Source: JBBDSJ01 sp040905025 (GTDB lineage: Bacteria > Pseudomonadota > Gammaproteobacteria > Methylohalomonadales > Methylohalomonadaceae). Taken from it: DNA of 13,073 nt. The stretch lies in contig JBBDSJ010000009.1 in assembly GCA_040905025.1 (NCBI GenBank), positions 1 through 13,073 of the forward strand, written 5' to 3'. The notes under the pieces were generated by a model. It worked only from the letters and a program-made list of their open reading frames with translations, ran no database searches and was not told the DNA's origin. A program made the position numbers and the translations under genes. How positions within the stretch are numbered: position 1 is the first letter of the stretch; the number at the start of each line of letters is the position of its first letter. This document shows, piece by piece, positions 7,354-13,073 of the stretch.

Positions 7354-7420
7354 GTTCGGGATGACAGAAGCGTGTCATTCCGACCGTAGCGCCAGCGGCG
7401 CGCAGTGGAGGAATCCTGAT
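7354..7420. repeat. GTCATTCCG...GGAATCC type intergenic repeat
   Basis: CGGGATGACA (7357-7366) and TGTCATTCCG (7373-7382) form a 10-bp inverted repeat with one G-T wobble. They are followed by a small GCGCC/GGCGC hairpin (7389-7401) and then GGAGGAATCCTGA. The TGTCATTCCGA...GGAATC wording is that of a short dispersed repeat common in many bacterial genomes (from memory). It starts 11 nt after the alaC stop and could mark the transcript 3' end. Confidence 0.6.
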
Positions 7421-7422
7421 TT

Positions 7423-7451
7423 AGGAGCCTCTGATTAATTCAGAGCTTCCT
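7423..7451 (+). repeat. Stem-loop in the hom leader
   Basis: Twelve-position arms flank a TTAAT loop: CTCTGA/TCAGAG is perfect, then one mismatch, one G-T wobble and AGGA/TCCT at the base. It ends 26 nt before the TTG start of hom and 12 nt before its Shine-Dalgarno sequence. It is not followed directly by a clean T-run, though TTGTATTTTCTTTCT is T-rich, so a terminator or attenuator is possible. Confidence 0.5.
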
Positions 7452-7477
7452 TGTATTTTCTTTCTGGAGGTACTTGT

Positions 7478-8788
7478 TTGAAACCGGTTAATGTAGGACT
7501 GCTGGGCTTGGGGACAGTCGGTGGCGGTACTGTCAATGTATTGCAGCGTAATGCCGAAGAAATCACGCGCCGTGCCGGACGTGGTATCCGCATTGCGCAT
7601 GCCAACGCGCGCGATATTAACAAGCCACGGGATTTTTCACTGGAAGGTATTGAACTGCATGCCGATCCATTTGCAGTGGTTGATCATCCCGATGTTGATA
7701 TTGTCGCGGAACTGATCGGTGGTATTGAGCCGGCCCGCGAACTGGTACTGCGTGCGATTGCCAATGACAAGCATGTGGTCACTGCCAACAAGGCATTGAT
7801 TGCATTGCATGGCAACGAGATTTTCCGCGCGGCACAGGATCAGGGTGTCATGGTCGCGTTTGAAGCGGCTGTCGCCGGTGGCATTCCGATCATCAAGGCG
7901 ATTCGCGAAGGCCTGTCCGGTAATCGTATCCAGCAGGTTGCCGGTATTATTAACGGCACGACGAATTTTATCCTGACGGAAATGCGCGAGCAGGGCCGCA
8001 AGTTTGATTCGGTGCTGGCAGAAGCGAAAAAGCTGGGTTATGCCGAGGCCGATCCGACCTTCGATATTGAAGGTATTGATGCAGCGCATAAATTAACGAT
8101 CCTGGCGGCGATTGCCTTCGGTATTCCGTTGCAATTCGACAGGGTCTACACCGAAGGCGTGACCAAAATCACGCCGGCTGATATCAGCTATGCCGAGCAA
8201 CTCGGTTACCGTATCAAGCATCTCGGGATTGCCCGTAATACTGAACACGGTATCGAGATGCGCGTGCATCCGACACTGGTGCCACGCAAACGTTTGATGG
8301 CCAATGTTGAAGGCGTTAAAAATGCGGTACTGGTTAATGGTGACGCTGTCGGCCCGACGATTTACTATGGTGCCGGTGCCGGTGCCGAACCGACCGCATC
8401 TGCAGTTGTGGCAGATCTGGTGGATGTCACGCGTGCATTGACGGCAGATCCGGAAAACCGTGTGCCACATCTCGCCTTTCAACCGGATGCAATTAATGAT
8501 GATGTCATTCTGCCGATGAGTGATGTCGAAACGGCGTATTATCTGCGCCTGCAGGCTGTCGACAAGCCCGGTGTACTGGCTGAAATTACGCGCATACTCG
8601 GTGAACGCGACATCAGTATTGAAGCGTTTCTGCAAAAAGAACAGGAGCCGGATGCGACACACGTACCGATTATTCTGCTGACGCAAAAAGTCAGGGAAGG
8701 CAACATGAATGCCGCGATTCAGGCAATTGAAAAACTGCCGGTTATCAGCGGCAAGATCATGCGGATCCGACTGGAAACACTGGCTTGA
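7478..8788 (+). CDS. hom: Homoserine dehydrogenase
   Basis: Homoserine dehydrogenase reduces aspartate semialdehyde to homoserine with NAD(P)H, at the branch to threonine and methionine. The protein has 436 residues from a TTG at 7478, the usual length of the monofunctional enzyme. The start is set by a strong Shine-Dalgarno sequence CTGGAGG (7464-7470) at 7-nt spacing and by the family N-terminus MKPVNVGLLGLGTVGGG. A TTG at 7451 would add nine residues and precede the ribosome site, so it is rejected. Motifs are the nucleotide-binding GLGTVGGG (10-17), TANKAL (102-107, Lys105), the GIINGTTNFIL block (156-166), and AEADPTFDIEGIDAAHKL with catalytic Lys205. A C-terminal ACT domain (about 354-430, VDKPGVLAEI) suggests threonine feedback. 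thrC follows after a 287-nt repeat-filled gap. Confidence 0.97.
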   Translation: MKPVNVGLLGLGTVGGGTVNVLQRNAEEITRRAGRGIRIAHANARDINKPRDFSLEGIELHADPFAVVDHPDVDIVAELIGGIEPARELVLRAIANDKHVVTANKALIALHGNEIFRAAQDQGVMVAFEAAVAGGIPIIKAIREGLSGNRIQQVAGIINGTTNFILTEMREQGRKFDSVLAEAKKLGYAEADPTFDIEGIDAAHKLTILAAIAFGIPLQFDRVYTEGVTKITPADISYAEQLGYRIKHLGIARNTEHGIEMRVHPTLVPRKRLMANVEGVKNAVLVNGDAVGPTIYYGAGAGAEPTASAVVADLVDVTRALTADPENRVPHLAFQPDAINDDVILPMSDVETAYYLRLQAVDKPGVLAEITRILGERDISIEAFLQKEQEPDATHVPIILLTQKVREGNMNAAIQAIEKLPVISGKIMRIRLETLA

Positions 8789-8810
8789 CAGGAGCGTTGA
8801 CAAGGGCTTT

Positions 8811-9032
8811 CACAACTTATCCCTTCTCCCTCCGGGAGAAGGTCAGGATGAGGGTTTTAAGAAATCAACTTCACCAAGAGCCGTCACAATTTATTCCTTC
8901 TCCCTCTGGGAGAAGGTCAGGATGAGGGTTTTAAGAAACCATCATCACCAAGAGCCGTCACAATTTATCCCTTCTCCCTCTGGGAGAAGGTCAGGATGAG
9001 GGTTTTTAAGAAATCATCCTCACCCTGTCCCC
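8811..9032 (+). repeat. Three tandem 74-nt repeat units with hairpins
   Basis: Units start at 8811, 8885 and 8959 (CACAAYTTAT), giving a period of exactly 74 nt. Each contains CCTTCTCCC TCY GGGAGAAGG, a perfect 9-bp stem with a 3-nt loop, followed by TCAGGATGAGGG and a run of T and A. The three cores differ at very few bases. Unit 3 has one extra T and diverges in its last 12 or so bases, near CCCTGTCCCC. The core resembles a dispersed repeat of gammaproteobacterial intergenic regions (from memory). The array fills most of the gap between hom and thrC, so their shared transcript would carry three stable hairpins. Confidence 0.92.
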
Positions 9033-9075
9033 TCTTAAAGGGAAATGACCAATAGAGCTGCGAGATTAATAAACC

Positions 9076-10215
9076 ATGAGTTTTCGTCCCCGCTACACAG
9101 GTTTGATTGAACGCTATCGGGATCGCCTGCCGGTTACCGATGACACGCGTATTATCAGTCTTGGTGAAGGCAATACACCGCTGATCAAGCTCAATAACAT
9201 TCCGCGCCTGCAGGATGTTGCGGTAGATATGTATGTCAAATACGAGGGTTTGAACCCGACCGGTTCATTCAAGGATCGTGGCATGACCATGGCCGTGACC
9301 CGGGCGGTTGAAGAAGGCTCGAAAGCCATCATCTGTGCATCAACCGGTAACACATCGGCGTCGGCGGCTGCGTATGCTGCACGCGCCGGTATCACGGCAT
9401 TTGTACTGATCCCGGAAGGCAAGATTGCGATGGGCAAACTCGCCCAGGCGATGATCGAAGGTGCGATTGTGATCCAGATCGAGGGCAACTTCGATGATGG
9501 CATGCGTCTGGTCAAGGAAGTGGCCGAGAGTGCCCCGGTGACTATTGTCAATTCCATCAATCCATATCGATTGCAGGGCCAGAAAACGGCCGCATTTGAA
9601 ATCATTGAAGAGCTGGGCCGGGCACCGGACTATCATTGTTTGCCCGTGGGCAATGCCGGCAATATTACCGCGCACTGGATTGGTTATTGTGAATATTCGT
9701 CAAAAGACGGCAAGCATGTGACCGGAGCTTGCAGTTTTTGTGAAGGTCATTGCCGCTATTCAGGGTCGATTGTCGGTAACCGGCCAATCATGGTCGGCTA
9801 TCAGGCCAGCGGTGCCGCGCCGTTCATGCGCGGTGCCATGGTCGATAACCCGGATACCGTTGCAACAGCCATTCGTATCGGCCATCCGCAATCCTGGGAT
9901 CGTGCGTGGAAAGTTAAAGAAGAATCCGGCGGCTGGTTTGATGAGTGTTCGGACGAAGAAATTCTCACCGCGCAAAAACTGCTGGCTGAAAGTGAGGGCG
10001 TCTTTTGTGAGCCGGCCTCGGCGGCATCACTTGCCGGTGCGTTGCGTGATAGCAAGAGCGGTCGCATCGAACCGAACAGCAGTGTTGTCTGCACACTCAC
10101 CGGCCATGGTCTGAAAGATCCGGATATCGCCATTCAGCAAAGCAGCGGGCCGCAGATCAAGATCAAGGCCGAACTGGATGCGGTGAAAAAAGCAATTCTT
10201 GACAACATTTCCTGA
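9076..10215 (+). CDS. thrC: Threonine synthase with cysteine-containing insertion
   Basis: Threonine synthase is PLP-dependent and converts O-phosphohomoserine to threonine, the last step after hom and thrB. thrB is not in the window. The 379 residues form a fold type II enzyme with the start MSFRPRYTGLIERYRDRLPV and the entry motif LGEGNTPLI (29-37). The PLP lysine Lys66 lies in NPTGSFKDRGM, followed by ASTGNTSASAAAYAARAG (88-105), the phosphate loop PVGNAGNITAHW (190-201), and TLTGHGLKDP (340-349). It is of the compact Bacillus-like type but longer than the roughly 350-residue norm. The excess is a stretch at about 208-236 with Cys219, Cys222 and Cys226 (CSFCEGHC). The reading frame is intact on both sides, so this is an insertion and not a frameshift. 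The Shine-Dalgarno sequence is weak. Confidence 0.96.
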   Translation: MSFRPRYTGLIERYRDRLPVTDDTRIISLGEGNTPLIKLNNIPRLQDVAVDMYVKYEGLNPTGSFKDRGMTMAVTRAVEEGSKAIICASTGNTSASAAAYAARAGITAFVLIPEGKIAMGKLAQAMIEGAIVIQIEGNFDDGMRLVKEVAESAPVTIVNSINPYRLQGQKTAAFEIIEELGRAPDYHCLPVGNAGNITAHWIGYCEYSSKDGKHVTGACSFCEGHCRYSGSIVGNRPIMVGYQASGAAPFMRGAMVDNPDTVATAIRIGHPQSWDRAWKVKEESGGWFDECSDEEILTAQKLLAESEGVFCEPASAASLAGALRDSKSGRIEPNSSVVCTLTGHGLKDPDIAIQQSSGPQIKIKAELDAVKKAILDNIS

Positions 10216-10231
10216 TATCTTTGCGGTTCTC

Positions 10232-10256
10232 GCAGGAGCCCGGTTTACCGGGCGAA
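10232..10256 (+). repeat. Single 25-nt REP-like hairpin upstream of rpfE-like gene
   Basis: A well-preserved plus-strand copy: head GCAGGAG, stem CCCGG/CCGGG around TTTA, tail CGAA. It starts 17 nt after the thrC stop and ends 12 nt before the rpfE-like ATG, just upstream of the AGGA ribosome site at 10261-10264. It could influence initiation or protect the upstream thrC message. Confidence 0.85.
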
Positions 10257-10268
10257 CATCAGGAATCC

Positions 10269-11267
10269 ATGCGTAGCCTCAGCTTAATCATTCCCGGCCT
10301 GCTGCCGATACCCGCAGGTATTCAGGCTGGCGACTTGCCTGATATACCTTGTCTTAATCGTTTGCTGTCCCGCAGCGATCGTCAATCTGCTCCGCACGAC
10401 TACGCCGACATACTGGCGCACATTGCCGGTATTGATACGCCGTTGCCATTGGCGACTCTGCGCTATCAGTACGATACGGGTCAAAGTGCGGCTCAATATT
10501 GTCTCTGTGCCGATCCAGTGCATCTGGCACCGGGCCGTGACGGCATGGTGTTGTTTGCCAGTGGCCATTTCAGTTTGCAACAAGCTGAGGTGGCTGCATT
10601 GAGTGCCACAATAAAGCCGTTGCTGAAAGAATCGGGTTACCGGCTGGAAACACCGGCTCTCAATCGCTGGTATCTGTTGAGCGAGCAACCGTTCGGGATT
10701 ACCTCCAGTGCGTTATATAACGTCACTGGAGGTAATATTGGCGAGCATCTGCCCGCTCAACGTGAGTGGCGGCAACTCTTCAATGAACTGCAAATGCTGT
10801 TGCATGAGTGCGATGTGAATCAGGCGCGTGAGGCACGTGGCGAATTACCCATCAACAGTCTCTGGTTCTGGGGTGAGAGTGATATGCCCGCACTGGAAAG
10901 TCCTGACAGTGAAAAGTCAGCAAATTGGTTTACGCATGAAGCCTGTGCGGCAGGTCTGGCCAATCAACTCCAGCATGCCTGCTACGCAGAGCCTGACTGT
11001 CGGCAAGCATTGGCTGCAACGGCCAATGGTGATGTGAATGTGGTGTTTGATCGCTTGCCCGCCAGCGGCGGCTGTGCCGATGCTACGAGCTGGCTGGCGT
11101 TTCTCGAGCATCTGGAAGCGGACTGGTGCCGGCCACTGTATCAGGCGCTTGCAAGCGGCCGCTTGCAGGAATTGCGGCTTTATCTGCCCGGTTATGTGCA
11201 TGTAATCCGGCGCAGATATTTATTACGCTTCTGGCGCCAATCAAAAAATGTGCTTCTGAGACAGTAA
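10269..11267 (+). CDS. RpfE-like conserved protein (phosphoglycerate mutase-related family)
   Basis: This 332-residue protein resembles RpfE of the Xanthomonas rpf region, a conserved family distantly related to cofactor-independent phosphoglycerate mutase and of unknown biochemical role. Visible conserved blocks are LIIPGLL near the N-terminus, CADPVHLAPGRDGMVL (80-95), FNELQMLLHE (171-180), and LPINSLWFWGES (193-204), which is the most typical. The C-terminal RRRYLLRFWRQ is basic. There is no signal peptide or membrane segment. The frame is open upstream to 10221, but that runs through a REP-like repeat. The ATG at 10269 has AGGA at 4-nt spacing and gives the family N-terminus. recJ follows 26 nt later, the same pairing as in Xanthomonas, so the two are likely co-transcribed. 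A 39-nt palindrome lies inside codons 144-156. Confidence 0.8.
   Translation: MRSLSLIIPGLLPIPAGIQAGDLPDIPCLNRLLSRSDRQSAPHDYADILAHIAGIDTPLPLATLRYQYDTGQSAAQYCLCADPVHLAPGRDGMVLFASGHFSLQQAEVAALSATIKPLLKESGYRLETPALNRWYLLSEQPFGITSSALYNVTGGNIGEHLPAQREWRQLFNELQMLLHECDVNQAREARGELPINSLWFWGESDMPALESPDSEKSANWFTHEACAAGLANQLQHACYAEPDCRQALAATANGDVNVVFDRLPASGGCADATSWLAFLEHLEADWCRPLYQALASGRLQELRLYLPGYVHVIRRRYLLRFWRQSKNVLLRQ
10698..10736 (+). repeat. 39-nt near-perfect palindrome inside the rpfE-like gene
   Basis: The arms ATTACCTCCAGTG (10698-10710) and CACTGGAGGTAAT (10724-10736) are perfect 13-bp complements. The 13-nt centre holds a further palindrome, CGTTATATAACG (10711-10722), plus one unpaired T. The transcript could form a stem of 13 bp plus 4 more after a bulge. 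It falls in codons 144-156 and the protein sequence there looks like normal family sequence. Confidence 0.9.
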
Positions 11268-11293
11268 CCACAGGAATCCGTTAAACTGTTGCC

Positions 11294-13015
11294 ATGCAAA
11301 TCATTCGCCGTCCTGATGCTGGTACTGACCACCTGCCTGAAAATCTGCACCCCCTGTTAAAACGTCTCTATGCCAGTCGTGCCGTGGCCGCTCCCGGCGA
11401 ACTGGACTATTCACTCAAAGCATTGTTACCACATACTGCCCTGAGCAATATTGATCATGCTGCGGTATTGCTGGCTGATGCGCTGGCCGCTGGCAAACGA
11501 ATTCTGATTGTTGCCGATTTTGATGCTGACGGGGCTACTGCCTGTGCACTGGCCGTGCGTGGCCTGACGGCGCTGGGCGCAAAAGACGTCCGTTATATCG
11601 TGCCGAACCGGTTTGATTATGGCTACGGCCTGTCGCCGGAGATTGTCGCGGTCGCGGCCGAACAAAACCCGGATGTGATCGTGACCGTCGATAATGGCAT
11701 TGCCAGTGTCGCCGGAGTGGCCGCGGCGAAACAGCATGGCATGCAGGTTGTTGTGACCGATCACCATTTGCCGGGCCATGAACTACCGGCGGCGGACGCA
11801 ATCGTGAACCCGAACCTGCGTGATGATCCGTTTCCGAGCAAATGTCTGGCCGGTGTCGGTGTGATGTTCTATGTATTGATTGCATTGCGCGCCGTTTTGC
11901 GTGAACGCGACTGGTTCAACGCGCAGTCGATCAGCGAGCCGAATCTGGCGCAATGGCTGGATCTGGTGGCGTTGGGTACGGTCGCCGACATGGTGCCGCT
12001 GGATCACAACAACCGTATTCTGGTGGCACAGGGGCTGGCGCGTATCCGCAGCCAGGCCTGTTGTCCCGGTATCAACGCATTACTCAAACTGTCCGGTCGA
12101 CAGCCTGCCGGCATTACGGCATCTGATCTTGGTTTTGCGGTGGCACCGCGGCTGAATGCCGCCGGCCGGCTGACCGATATGACAGTCGGGATTGAATGTC
12201 TGTTGACCGACTCGGCCGAAGCGGCAACTGCGATGGCGCGGCAACTCGATCAACTCAATCACGAACGCCGTGAAATCCAGGCGACCATGCACGAGGATGC
12301 CGATCAGATTTTGCGTGATCTGGCACTGGCTGAGGGTGCGGATGCCATGGGCGTGTGCCTTTACCGTGATGACTGGCATCAGGGGCTGGTCGGTCTGGTG
12401 GCCGGACGTGTCAAAGATGAATTACATCGACCCGTGATTGCATTCGCGCCGGCCGGTGATGGTATCAATCTGAAAGGATCGGCGCGTTCCATTCCCGGCG
12501 TGCATATCCGCGATGCACTGGATGCCGTGGCGACGCAGAACCCCGGCCTGATTGCCAAGTTCGGCGGTCATGCAATGGCGGCGGGCCTGAGTCTGGATGC
12601 CGCCTGTCTGGAACCGTTCGCCGAAGCGTTTGATATGGAGGTTCGGCGGCAACTGAACGGCGATGATCCGGTCGGCCGGATTATCAGCGATGGCCCACTG
12701 CCGGCAGGATCCCTGTCCATGCAAGTGGCAAAACTGATTGCCGAGGCCGGCCCGTGGGGGCAGGGTTTCCCGGAGCCGGTGTTTGATGGTGAATTCGAGC
12801 TGCTGGAACGTAAAATCGTCGGTGGCCGGCATTTGCGCCTGCAATTAAAAGCGCCGGATAGCCAGAAGCCGGTCAATGCCATTGCGTTTTCAACGGTGGA
12901 TCATGACTGGCCCGAACAGGTGCAGCGGGTCAGTGTGGCGTATCGGCTCGATATCAACCACTTTGCCGGTCGCCGGGAACTGCAATTGATGGTCGATTGG
13001 GTCAAGCCGCTATGA
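11294..13015 (+). CDS. recJ: Single-stranded-DNA-specific exonuclease RecJ
   Basis: RecJ is the 5'-3' single-strand DNA exonuclease used in RecF-pathway recombination, mismatch repair and base excision repair. The 573 residues match the E. coli length (about 577). All DHH-family motifs are present: DFDADG (75-80), VDNG (132-135), TDHHLPG (155-161), GTVADMVPL (228-236) and PRLNAAGR (285-292). The DHHA1-type block follows with GSARS (395-399) and KFGGHAMAAG (422-431). The C-terminal OB-fold part holds GPWGQGFPEPVFDG (486-499). The metal-binding aspartates and histidines are intact, so it should be active. The ATG at 11294 begins MQIIRRP as expected, but no Shine-Dalgarno sequence lies close (AGGA is about 18 nt away). 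It is the second gene after the rpfE-like gene and is probably translated from the same message. Confidence 0.97.
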   Translation: MQIIRRPDAGTDHLPENLHPLLKRLYASRAVAAPGELDYSLKALLPHTALSNIDHAAVLLADALAAGKRILIVADFDADGATACALAVRGLTALGAKDVRYIVPNRFDYGYGLSPEIVAVAAEQNPDVIVTVDNGIASVAGVAAAKQHGMQVVVTDHHLPGHELPAADAIVNPNLRDDPFPSKCLAGVGVMFYVLIALRAVLRERDWFNAQSISEPNLAQWLDLVALGTVADMVPLDHNNRILVAQGLARIRSQACCPGINALLKLSGRQPAGITASDLGFAVAPRLNAAGRLTDMTVGIECLLTDSAEAATAMARQLDQLNHERREIQATMHEDADQILRDLALAEGADAMGVCLYRDDWHQGLVGLVAGRVKDELHRPVIAFAPAGDGINLKGSARSIPGVHIRDALDAVATQNPGLIAKFGGHAMAAGLSLDAACLEPFAEAFDMEVRRQLNGDDPVGRIISDGPLPAGSLSMQVAKLIAEAGPWGQGFPEPVFDGEFELLERKIVGGRHLRLQLKAPDSQKPVNAIAFSTVDHDWPEQVQRVSVAYRLDINHFAGRRELQLMVDWVKPL

Positions 13016-13073
13016 GTGGTCGGCGCGGATCGGTAGAATACTGAAAGCGGTCTCAAAATTACTGCATTTGCCG

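Noticed and set aside
7343..7477. Threonine/isoleucine leader-peptide attenuator before hom
   Set aside because: No short frame with a run of Thr or Ile codons and its own ribosome site is present in the gap.
8093..8803. Long open frame on the minus strand opposite hom
   Set aside because: It is fully antisense to a clear homoserine dehydrogenase and its translation is rich in C, H, R and Q with no family resemblance, as expected for a shadow frame.
8811..9032. Possible CRISPR array or small ORF in the 74-nt repeats
   Set aside because: The units are adjacent with no unique spacers and contain a hairpin core typical of dispersed intergenic repeats. Frames through them (for example 8709-8999) are repeat-derived.
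13012..13044. Eleven-codon frame starting at the ATGA overlapping the recJ stop, and a TAGAAT at 13034-13039
   Set aside because: The frame ends after ten residues with no ribosome site of its own. The -10-like box has no convincing -35, so neither is listed; the last 58 bases are otherwise featureless and cut by the window end.

Overview
The window reads as chromosome of a gammaproteobacterium of moderate GC content. The protein sequences and neighbourhoods support this: an Escherichia-like AroC C-terminus, an AlaC-type aminotransferase next to hom and thrC, a Nit-type amidohydrolase next to tldD, and an rpfE-type gene directly before recJ, as described in Xanthomonas. The order or genus cannot be fixed from the window. 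There is no tRNA, rRNA, CRISPR array, prophage, transposase or obvious genomic island. All genes look like vertically inherited housekeeping genes.

Layout. Positions 1-435 hold the 3' end of aroC (chorismate synthase). It is followed on the same strand by an MFS transporter of the HcaT-like type (522-1661) and a predicted lipoprotein alpha/beta hydrolase (1859-2791). A block on the minus strand reads nitrilase-family amidohydrolase, then tldD, then a GreA/GreB-family factor (5841 down to 2889). The nitrilase and tldD genes are 8 nt apart and surely co-transcribed. On the plus strand follow alaC (6161-7342), hom (7478-8788) and thrC (9076-10215), which together cover alanine, homoserine and threonine synthesis. 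Last come an rpfE-like gene (10269-11267) and recJ (11294-13015).

The gaps between these ordinary genes are occupied by small structured repeats. Eight copies of one exactly 25-nt element lie in five gaps. It has a GTAG/GCAG/GTGG head, a 5-bp stem with a 4-nt loop, and a (C)GAA tail. Six copies form three inverted pairs with their tails facing. The stem bases differ from copy to copy while pairing is kept, so this is a REP/REPIN-like family. A second hairpin repeat is present as three tandem 74-nt units between hom and thrC. A third type (GTCATTCCG...GGAATCC) lies between alaC and hom.

Other points of interest: the Gre-family protein appears to have lost the acidic tip of the coiled-coil finger, so it may not stimulate transcript cleavage. 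ThrC has a cysteine-containing insertion (CxxCxxxC). A 39-nt near-perfect palindrome lies inside the rpfE-like coding region. Several reading frames need start correction: GTG for the MFS gene, TTG for alaC and hom, and internal ATGs for the Gre-family and rpfE-like genes. I see no clearly new multi-gene system here; the repeats and the atypical Gre factor are the strongest leads.
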